The translations under genes were made by a program, and so were the position numbers. Source: Bettongia penicillata ogilbyi (Eukaryota > Chordata > Mammalia > Diprotodontia > Potoroidae). Taken from it: 64,000 nucleotides of DNA. This document shows, one piece after another, positions 1 to 9,269 of this stretch. The number at the start of each line of letters is the position of its first letter. Position 1 is the first letter of the stretch. Location: contig JAJHZJ010000531.1 in the NCBI GenBank assembly GCA_023548195.1, forward strand, positions 9,715,684-9,779,683, read 5' to 3'. The notes under the pieces are model-generated. The model was not told where the DNA came from. It saw only the letters and a program-made list of their open reading frames with translations, and made no database searches.

Positions 1-903
1 TGTGACATTTTAGTTACTTTCTCTGCATAATTCCAAATTGCTTTCTCAGATGTTTGAATTGGTTTACATCTCCACTGACAACACATTGGTCACTCTCCTG
101 TTTTCCTCTCTTTTGTCATTTTTATCATTATGAGTAGAAGCCTGAGGGATGTTTCCATTTTCAATTCTACTTTTAGCAACATTTTTTTTATATTTTTGAT
201 AAATTTCCAATGCTTTTGAAAACATTTTTCACGTTTTGACCACTTACCTATTTTTTAAATATTTTCTCTGTTGACTACTCTAATTATTCTAGTTGCATTA
301 GATTTCTTTACGCATAAACTTTTTCAAATTAATGTCTTTAAAATTTCCTAATTTATCTTTTGTAATTTTCTCTGTCCCTTGACTGGCCGAGAATTCACTT
401 CCTACCCACCCAGAATTGTGAAAGGTGCATAAACGTTTTCTCCTCTTAGTTGCCATGATATGATTTTTAATATCCGGGTCACATATCTGCCTTGAGTTTA
501 TTGTGATATATTCAACAAGTTGTTCATCTAAGCCTATTTTTACTCACACCATTTTTCAGTTTTCCCGATAGTTCTTCTCAAAAAGAAAGTACAAAGGTAA
601 TCGATATTTTAGGACATTGAATAATCTGTTACTGTTTCCCATTTTTTATGATCCTTCTTTGTTTACTGTGATCCACTGATAAAATTTTCTATTTTTTGAA
701 ATAAGTGCCAAATGATGTTTATAATTACTACTTTATTATATAGTGTTATATCCGAAAGTGATATTCTCCACTCATTCCTGCCTTCTTACTATTTCCTTTA
801 TATTCTACATCATTTATATGCCCCAAATAAATTGTTATTATATAGTTCTGTACAATGTCCCTTTGGTAGGTTAATTTTTATACAACCACTCGTAGTAAAT
901 TCT
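1..903 (-). mobile_element. Ancient L1 ORF2 relic
   Basis: The segment can be aligned by eye, with many gaps, to the ORF2 C-terminal part of the better preserved L1 at about 2,750-3,620. For example the stretches near 30-110, 215-350 and 620-740 match the blocks at 2,765-2,850, 3,010-3,240 and 3,500-3,600 in the same order. No frame stays open for more than about 65 codons. It is a very diverged minus-strand L1 copy whose left end lies outside the window and whose right end is cut by the RTE copy that follows. Family is inferred from shared block order, so confidence is moderate. Confidence 0.5.
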
Positions 904-1960
904 TCAATATGAAAAGGCTAGAAGCCAAGACTAAAGTGAAGGGAGGGTTGATGAATGATTTTCTATTTGCATATGATTGTGTACTCAATGCAGCCTCTGC
1001 AACAAAGTATGGATTGATTCTTTGTTGCTTGTGCTAAGCTTGGTTTAACAATTAAAATGGAAAATACAGGTGCTCCACCAGCTGCCATCGCACCATCCAT
1101 ACATGGAACCATCTGTTGCAGCAAGTAGAGATTTTGAATGCTGTGAATAAGTTCACTTACCTTGGTAGTGTACTTTCCAGGGATGTACACATTGATAATG
1201 AGATTGACATATGCATTGACAGAGTTAGCTCAGGTTTTGAGAGACTGAAGGAAAATGTGGGAGAAAAGCTGTATCAAACTGACTACCAAAGTTAAGGTTT
1301 GCAGAGCTGTTGTGCTGACTTCATTGTTGTACGCCTGTAAAACCTGGGCAGTATACCAGCCGCATGCTGGTAAACGGAATCACTTCCCTTTGTATTGTCT
1401 CAGGAAGATTCTGAAGATCACCTGAGAGGATAAGATACCAGACAATGAGGTCCTTTCTCAAACACAACTGCCAAATATTCAAACTTTACTTCAGAGAGCA
1501 CAACTCCAACAGCAAGGACACATTGTTTGTAAGCTAAAGGTGCACTTTCCAAAAAGGCTATTTTATGGAGAGTTCACAAAGGACAAGCATTCACATGATG
1601 GTCAGAAGAAACTTTACAAGGGGGCTCCTTAGTTCTTCCTTAAGAACTTTGGAATTAGTTATGTGACATGGGAGACACTGGCACAGGAATGCTCAGCATA
1701 GGGTGCCCACAGCAGAGAAGGTGCTGTGCTCTATGAGAAAGCAGAATTGAAGTTAGCTCAAAGGAAACACAGGATGCACAAGTTTAGATAATCCATCCCA
1801 ATTATTCACATGGATTATTTGTGCTGACTTGTGGTAGAATATCTCAAGCACATATTATTCTAATCAGCCACAGTTGTGCAGACTACAACTCGACTCTAGC
1901 ATAGTAATAGCATTTTGGTCCTCTTCAGGAATGAAGGACAACAAACCAATCATTATTGAA
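904..1960 (+). mobile_element. RTE-type LINE, 3' half, inactive
   Basis: Plus-strand translation shows the end of an RTE-clade reverse transcriptase. The FADD-type box reads FAYDCVLNAAS near 966-998, so the second aspartate-rich box is damaged. KFTYLGSVLSR lies near 1,147-1,180 and SLLYACKTWAVY near 1,320-1,355. Several stops and frameshifts break the frame. The 3' end has the tail CTCTTCAGGAATGAAGGACA at about 1,920, as in marsupial RTE LINEs and the SINEs that use them. It is 5'-truncated, as is usual for LINE copies. A second copy of the same family is the outer layer of the nest at 16.8-23.1 kb. Confidence 0.8.
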
Positions 1961-1963
1961 ATG

Positions 1964-2253
1964 GACCATCTCTCAGCAAAAAAAAAATGTATTTTCAACT
2001 ATTTATAATTTACTTTTTTAAATAATATTTTTGATGATAAATATACAGGTATTACATTTACTTTGGTGTAATGACTCCCACATATTTTGTACATTTCGTA
2101 GTTATTTTATTAATGTATCCTATTATCATCTCCCTAAGTGTGTTACTACAACACAGAAACAGTGTTGATTTTGTGGTTTTAGCTTTTTAGCTTGCAATTG
2201 AAAAGCAACTATTAATTGTCTTATTTAGTTTCTTTACTGATTCTTTGTAATTT
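1964..2253. other. Unassigned AT-rich spacer
   Basis: AT-rich sequence between the RTE tail and the poly(A) end of the next L1. No open frame or repeat family was recognised. It may be a continuation of the old L1 relic at 1-903. Confidence 0.4.
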
Positions 2254-2605
2254 TCTTTTTCTTTCTTTCTTTTTTTTACAAAAGAAAATGGTCTGTTTCA
2301 TTCTGTGATCAAATTCCATAGTTCTGCCTCTAGATGTGGAAGGTATTTTGCCTGAAGAGTACATTGGGAATTTTTTAAGTCCTCGCATTGCAATGAAGTA
2401 CTAAGCCTACCAGAAAAATTCTTCACACTGTGGTTGTTTCTGTGTACAAAGATCTCCTGGTTCTGCTCCTCTCACTCAGCATCAGTTCATATAAGACTTT
2501 CCAAGCCTGTCTGAAGTCTTCCTGTTCATCATTTCTTATAGCAAAATAGTATTTCATTACATTCGTATACCATAATTTATTCAGTCATTCCCCAGTTGAT
2601 GGACA

Positions 2606-5600
2606 TTACATTGATTCAGAGCTTTGGCCACCACAAAGAATTGCTGCTGTAAATATTTTTGTACATGTGGGACCATTTCCCATCTTTATTATCTCCTGGG
2701 GATACAGTCCTAGAAGCGGAATTGCTGGGTCAAACTGTATGTACATTTTTATAGCCCTTTGGGCATAGTTCAAAATTGCCCTCCAGACTGATTGGATCAG
2801 CTCACAGCTCCACCAACAATGAGTCAGTGTCCCAACTCTCCCACATCTTCTCCAATATTTATCTTTTGTCATATTAGCCAATCTGATAGGTGTGATGTGG
2901 TATCTCAGAGTTGTTTTGATTTGCATCCCTCTAATCAATAGTGATTTAAAGCATTTTTTTCATATGATTACAGATATCCTTAATTTCTTCCCGTAAAAAC
3001 TGCCTGTTCATATCCTTTGACCATTTATCAATTGGGGAATGATTTGTATTCTTGTATATTTCACTCAGTTCTGTATATATTTTAGAAATGAGGCCTTTAA
3101 CACAGACATTAGTTGCAAAAATTCTTTCCCAGTTTTCTGCTTTCCTCCTAATCTTGGTTGCATTGAATTTGGTTGTGCAAAAACTTTTGAGTTTAATGAA
3201 ATCAAAATTATCCATTTTGCACTTCATAATGCTTTTTATGTCATGTTTAGTCAAAAATACTTCACTTCTCCATAAATCTGATAAATACGCCATTCCTTGG
3301 TTCACTAATTTGTTCATAGTACCAATGTTTATACCTAGATCCTGTGCCCACTTTGACTTTATTCTTTTGTACAGTGTCAGGCATTGGTCTATGCCTAGTT
3401 TCTGCCAAAGTGTTATGCGGTTCTCCAGCAATTTTTGTTAAAGAGTCCTTATCCCAGGAAGTGGAGTCCTTGGGTTTACCAAAGAGTATATTACTATATT
3501 CAATGACTACTGTGTCTTGAGTACTTAACCTATTACACTGGTTTATGCTTCTGTTTCTTAGCCAGTGACAAGTGTTTTGATAATTGCTGCTTTATAATAA
3601 AACATGAGATCTGGTAGAACTAGACTACTTTCCCTAGCATTTTTTTTCATACTTCCCTTAATATTCTGGACCTTTAGTTCTTCCAGATGAATCTTGATGT
3701 TATGTTTTCTAGCTCAAGAAAATAATTATCTGATGGTTTGATTGGTATGGCACTGAATAAGTAAGTTAATTTAGGTAGAATTGTCATTTTTATTATATTA
3801 GCTCAGCCTACCCATGAGCAACTCACATTTTTCCACTTACTTAGATCTGACTTTATTTGTGGGAAAAGTGTTTTGTAATTTTGTTCATATAGTCCCAGGA
3901 TTTATTTTGGCAGGTAGGATCCCAAATATTTTATGCTATCTACCCTAGCTTTAAATGGGATTTCTTTCTCTCTCTTGCTGTTGGACTTTGTTGCTAATAC
4001 ATAGGAATGCAGAAGATTGGTGTAGGTTTATTTTGCAACCTGCAACTTTGCTAAAGTTGTTTATTTTTTCAAGTAGTTATTTTACTTGATTCTCTGAGAT
4101 TCTTTTAAGTATAACATCATATCATCTGCAAAAAGTGATAACTTAGTTTCTTCTTTCCCTATTCTAATTACTTCAACTTTTTTTCTCTTATTGCTACAGC
4201 TAACATTTCTAGTACCATATCTAATAATAGTGGTGATAATGGATATCCTTGTTTCACCCCTGATCTAATCGGGAATGCCTCTAGCTTACCTCCACTGCAT
4301 ATAATGTTTGGTGAAAGTTTTCAGTAGATGTTGCTTATTATTTTATGGAAAACTCCATTTATTCCTATGCCCTCCAGAGTTTTCAATAAGAATGAGTGTT
4401 GTATTTTTTCAAAAGCTTTTTCTGCATCTATTGACATAATCATGTGGTTTCTGTCAGTTTTATTGTTGATATGATCAATAATGCTCCCAGTTTTCCGAAT
4501 ATTGAACTAGCTCTGCATTCCTGGTATAAATCCTACCTGATCATAATGCATTATTGTCATGATAAATTTCTATATTCTTTCTGATAAATTCTTATTTAAA
4601 ATTTTTGCATCTACATTCATTAGAGAAATTGGTCTATAATTTTCTTTCTCTGTTTTGGCTCTTTCTAGTTCAGGTATCAAAACCATACTTGTAACATAAA
4701 ACGAATTTGTGAGGACTCCTTCTTCCTGCACTTTGCCAAATCGTCAATATGGTATTGGAATTAACTATTCTTTAAAAGTTTGATAGGATTCACTTGTAAA
4801 TCCATTTGGCCATGGAGATTTTTTCTAGGAGTTCATTGATGGTTTGTTGAATTTCTTTTCCTGAGATGGAATTATTTAAGTATTCAACTTCCTCTTCTGT
4901 TAATCTGGGCAATTTATATTTTTTAAAAATACTCATCTATCTCATTTAGATTTTTGAATATATGGGCATAGAGATGGGCAAATTAATTTCTAAGTATTGT
5001 TTTAATTCTCTCCTCAGTAGAGGAGAGTCCACCCTTTTCATTTTTGTCATTGATAATTTGGTTTTCTTCTTTTTTAAAAATTAAATTGACAGAAGGTTCA
5101 TAAATTTTATTGGTTTTTCATAAAACCAACTCTTAGTTTTATTTTTTAGCTCAGTAATTTTCTAATTTCAATTTTATTAATCTCTCTTTTGGTTTTCAGA
5201 ATTTCTAATTTGGAATTTACTTGAGGATTTTCAATTTGTTCTTTGTCTAATTTTTTCAGTTGCATGCCCAATTCATTGATCTCCTCCTTCTCTATTGTAT
5301 TCTTGTAGGCATTCAAAGGTATGAAGCTTCCCCTAAGAACTGCTTTTGCAGTATCCCATAAGATATAATAGGTTGTCTTATTATTGTCATTCTCTTGAAT
5401 GAAGCTGTTGATTATTTCTATGATTTGTTGTTTAACCCACTCATTCTTTAGGATTAGATTACTGAGTTCCCAATTTTTGATCTATCTTTCCACGGCCTTT
5501 TATTAGATATAATTTTTATTGCATTATGATGTGAGAAGGATGCATTGACTATCTTTACCTTTCTGCACTGGTTTTTGAGGTTTTATGCCCTAGTACATGG

Positions 5601-6190
5601 TCAATTTTTGTATATGTGCCATGTACTGCTTAGAAAAAGGTAAATTTCTTTAGATCCCCATTCATTTGTCTCCAGAAATCTATCATATCTACCTTATCCT
5701 GAGTTTTCTTTACGTCCTTAACTTTTTTTTCTTATTTATTTTGATGTTAAATTTATCAAGGTCAGAAAGGGGGAAGTTGAGGTCCCCCACTAGTATAGTT
5801 TTGCTGTTTATTTAATCCCTTAACTTCCTTAACTTTCCTTCTAAGAATTTGGATGCTATTCCACTTGGAGCATATATGTTTAGTAATGATATTACTTCAT
5901 AGTCTATGGTACCTTTTAGCAGGATATAGTTTCCTTCTTTATCTCTTTTGATTAGATCTATTTCTGCTTTTGTTATGTCTGAGATTAGGATTGCTACCCC
6001 TGATTTTTGTACATCAGATGAAGCACAATATATTCTGCTCCCACCTTTTACTTATTCTGTGTGTATCCCCCTGTTTCAAATGTGTTTCCTGTAAACAGCA
6101 TATTATTGGATTATGTTTTTTTAACCCACTCTGCTATCCATCTCTGTTTTATGGGAGTGTTAATCTCATTCACATTCACAGTTATGATTA
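2606..6190 (-). pseudogene. L1 ORF2 (endonuclease/reverse transcriptase), broken
   Basis: The best preserved part is the C-terminus, at 2,606-2,938 and 2,946-3,431 in two different frames, so there is a frameshift near 2,940. It contains the cysteine-rich motif with RRCGRVGTLTHCWWSCELIQ, followed by FDPAIPLLGLYP, which is diagnostic of L1 ORF2 C-termini. Upstream, the reverse transcriptase and endonuclease regions at about 3,450-6,190 are recognisable only as short blocks and are full of stops. An intact protein would nick DNA and prime reverse transcription of its own RNA; this copy cannot make it. Confidence 0.8.
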
Positions 6191-6800
6191 ATATCTGTGT
6201 CTTTCCCTCCATCCTCTTTCCCATCTTTTGTGCTTTTAGTTCTCCCTTCTCCTCTACAACAGAGTTTTACTTTTTCCCACCTCCTCCCGCAGTCTTCCCT
6301 TCCTTCTTTCAGATCCCCTCCCTTTTCACTCTCCTTTACCCTTACTACTCATTCTCTCCCTTTTAGCCTCCCCTTCCCTTTTCCTTTTCCTCTCCTACTG
6401 CCTATAGAGCTAGTTAGATTTATATACTTAATTTTGTGGTTCCCTCTTTGAACCAAATCAGATGAGAGCACCTCTCAAACAATGCTCATCTTCTTCCCCT
6501 ATTTCCCTCTACTGTAATATAATTTTGTCTCTCTTCCTGTCATGTAATTTACCATTTTATGCCTCCTCCTATTCATATCTCCTGTTACAATTCCTTCACA
6601 CCCTCAAATTCCATTTTTCTTTTACTTTATCTATCATATCTACCTTATCATGAATTTACTTTAAATATGCTCCCTATCTCTATGTTCATCCCTTTTATAT
6701 TTCATAATAAATATACAATTCTCAATATTAACATGTATCATTTCCCCATATACAGATGTAAACAGTTTGCCCATATTGACTAATAAGTTCCCCCCACCGT
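6191..6800 (-). other. L1 spacer between ORF1 and ORF2
   Basis: A long stretch that is pyrimidine-rich on the plus strand and therefore purine-rich on the L1 sense strand. It lies between the ORF2 start and the ORF1 stop. Short blocks, such as AACTGTTTACAT followed by a TATGG/CATGG segment, recur just after the ORF1 stop in the HAL1 elements, which suggests that the HAL1 3' UTR derives from this spacer. Open frames here are low-complexity shadows. Confidence 0.55.
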
Positions 6801-6808
6801 TTACCTTT

Positions 6809-8353
6809 TTATACCTCTCTTGGGACCTTGGTTTGAAGATGGAACTTTTTATTGAGTTCTGGACTTTTTATCAGGAAGGTCTGGAAATCCCTTATTGCAC
6901 TGAATATCCATCTCCTTGTCGCAATTACTATGCTCAACTTTGCTGGGTAATTGATCCTTGTTTCTAGTCCCAGCTCCTTTGCCTTATGGAACATCATATT
7001 CCAATTCCTTCGATCTTTTAATGCAGAAGCTACAAGGTCCTATGTGATCCTAACTGTAGCTCCTTGATATTTGAATGGTTTTTTTTCTGGTTGTCTGTAG
7101 TATTTTCTCCTTCACTTTATAGTTCTGGAATTTGGCAATGTTATTCCTTGGTGTTTTAATTTGGGATCCCTTTCAGAGCGTGATCTTTTTGGATTCTTTC
7201 GATGACTATTTTGCCCTCTGGATATAGGAATTTTAGGCAATTTTCCTTGATGATTCCTTGGAGGATACTGTCCAGGTCCTTTATTCATCATGGCTTTCTA
7301 ATTGGTCAATAATTCTTAGATTTTTTTTTCTCCTGGATCTATTTTCCAGGTCAGATGTTTTTCCAATTCAATAGTTTGCATTTTCTTCTATCTTTTAATT
7401 CTTTAGATTTTGTTTGACTGATTCTTGATGTCCCCCAGAATCATTAGATTCTACTTGCCCAATTCTAATTTTTATAGAATTGTTTTCTTCAGTTAAATTT
7501 TGCATCTCCTTTTCCATCTGTTCAATTACTCCTTTTAAGGAATTATATTCTCTGGTTAGGTTTTGTTCTTCCCTTCCCATTTCTCCAATTTTTTTAGGGA
7601 GCTGTTCACTTCAATGATTTCTTTTTTTTCATACTTTTAAAATCATTGAAGACTTCAGAGAGGCCTGGAATACTGAGGAAAAGGAGCAGAACCAGGAGAA
7701 CTTTATACACAGCAACAACCACGGTGGGAAAGGATGTTTTCTGGTAGCCTTAGAACTTCATTGCAATGCAAGGACTTAAAAGCTTCCCAATGTTCTCTTA
7801 AGGCTAAATGCTTTCCACATCCAGAGAAAGAACTATGGAATTTGATCACAGAATGTAGATCGTTATCTTTTGTATTACATTTTGGTTTGCTTTACAATTT
7901 CTCTCATTCATTTTAATTCTTCTATGCAGCATGACTAAGGTGAAAACATATTTAATAAGAATGTATGTGTGGAACCTATATAAAATTGTATGCAGACTCG
8001 GTACGGGAGGGAGGAGGGAGGGGGAAGGAATGGTGGGGGGAATGGGAGGAGGATGGAGGGGAGAAAATCTAAGTTATATGGAAATGATTTTAGAGCACTG
8101 AAAACAAATAAAAGTATAATAAAATTTAAAAAAATAAAATTATTGGACAGTTTTTCCTCTATTTATCTAATGTGGCCCTTAAAATCCTTCTTCAACTCTT
8201 CCAAGAGTGCCCTTTGTGCTCGCAACCAGCTTATAGTCCCTTCTGAAGTTTCAGATGGGAGTACAGTCTCAGTGCTGACCTCTTTGGTATTCGGTCCATT
8301 TCCTCATAGAAAGGTTCTTTTTTATTTTCTTTTCTGCTTTGCTTCTTACTCAT
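6809..8353 (-). pseudogene. L1 ORF1, broken and split by nested insertion
   Basis: Minus-strand ORF1 remnant. The C-terminal domain shows RINYPAKLSIVIATRRW at 6,809-6,997, equivalent to the conserved YPAKLS motif of L1 ORF1 RNA-binding proteins. A coiled-coil-rich stretch with repeated TEENNS-type heptads lies at 7,395-7,580. The N-terminal part continues beyond the nested L1 fragment, at 8,146-8,353, with the ATG at 8,351-8,353 (reverse complement). The frame is lost several times, so no product is expected. Confidence 0.75.
7649..8134 (+). mobile_element. 5'-truncated L1 3' end nested in L1 ORF1
   Basis: A plus-strand L1 3' end. It begins in the ORF2 C-terminal region, continues through the 3' UTR, has a G-rich stretch at about 7,998-8,065, and ends in an A-rich tail at 8,107-8,134. 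It is flanked by an 11-bp TSD, TAAAATCATTG at 7,638-7,648 and TAAAATTATTG at 8,135-8,145, with one mismatch. This shows a real insertion into the older minus-strand L1. The sequence matches the 3' end of the host L1 read from the other strand. Confidence 0.85.
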
Positions 8354-9060
8354 GATGATGAGGCTTTTTGTGTTGTGGCCTCTGGTTCTTTCATCTGGAA
8401 GCTGAAGTACCTGATGCTGAGCTGGCTGGTGTGAGGGAGCTATCTTGTTAAATGTGGGGGAGGCGTGGTCTGGATAGGGGAGGTCTCCTCAGTTGAGCTA
8501 GAGCTAAGGCAAGCTCGGTGGTTGGTGATCCTGACTCTGGTAGTCTCTTCCCATTTTCCCTGGGGTACTGAGACATGTCTGGAGTCCTGATGTTGGTGGT
8601 TGTGAATCTCCACTCCCCTGGGCCTCCGGATCTCCTCCTGGTTCCCTGAGGTGGGGCTGTCTGGGATATCTTCAGTCCTGCCCTCTTCCCCTTGTGGCAC
8701 AGCAAGAGGAATCCTCCTTAGCAATTTTCGTAGCCTCATTTGCTACGAGACTGTTTGCCCCTTCTGCTGATTCCACTGATCCAGGATTTTTCTAGGGAAA
8801 TAATTTATTGTTTTTGCAAGGTCAAAAAGGGGAGTGGTAGGGAGCACTTACCGATCACTGCACCATTTTGACTCCTAGAATTTCAAAAAGGTGACTTACA
8901 GACATTTAATCTGCGGGCTGATAGTCTCAGAAGCAGGTGCTGCAAATAACTGGGGCTCCTATGCTCTCCCATGCTTGGTTTCACTGGACTCCCATCCTGG
9001 GCTCTTGTGACTGAGTTTCCGCAGTGCTATGTCTGTCTCAGACTGCCCCAGGGCTTATAC
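8135..9060 (-). mobile_element. L1 LINE, minus strand (5' part with 5' UTR)
   Basis: Continuation of the L1 after the nested insert: the N-terminus of ORF1 to 8,353, then a 5' UTR to about 9,060. The 5' UTR is GC-richer than its surroundings and matches the 5' UTR of the L1 at 44.0-44.75 kb along most of its length. A start-like motif (minus strand, CAAAATGGTGCAG) lies at about 8,860-8,872, and related sequence continues beyond it for about 190 bp. The exact 5' end is uncertain. Confidence 0.7.
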
Positions 9061-9069
9061 TGTGAATAT

Positions 9070-9160
9070 CTTGAGAACATGGACTATTGCTTAGAATTGC
9101 TTTCTTAATGCTTAGCACAATACTTGGTATGTAGTAGGAAGATTGCAATGTGGATTGTTT
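9070..9160 (+). repeat. MIR/L2-type 3' tail fragment
   Basis: A short fragment with the typical order: an 'ends in -GAGAACATGGACTATTG' block, then CTTAGCACAATACTTGGTAT and GTAGTAGGAA. This is the degenerate 3' tail common to MIR and L2-like repeats. It sits between the L1 5' end and the HAL1 poly(A) tail. Confidence 0.5.
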
Positions 9161-9269
9161 TTATGTATCTTGCTGAAACATTATAATAACCAAATCTGAC
9201 ACCAAAGAAGACATCTGAAGAGACCTCTTTCTTTTTTGGTATGTTTTAAATATGGAGATTATATCAGAC

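Larger units (their letters stand above)
2254..7648 (-). mobile_element. L1 LINE, near full length, minus strand (3' part)
   Basis: Read on the minus strand, this is a marsupial L1 in the expected order: poly(A) end at about 2,254-2,275, a 3' UTR, ORF2 remnants to about 6,190, a purine-rich spacer at about 6,200-6,790, and the C-terminal part of ORF1 from 6,809. The ORF1 frame is interrupted at 7,648 by a nested L1 fragment and resumes at 8,135. The element totals about 6.3 kb without the insert, so it is close to full length. Many stops and frameshifts make it inactive. Confidence 0.85.
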
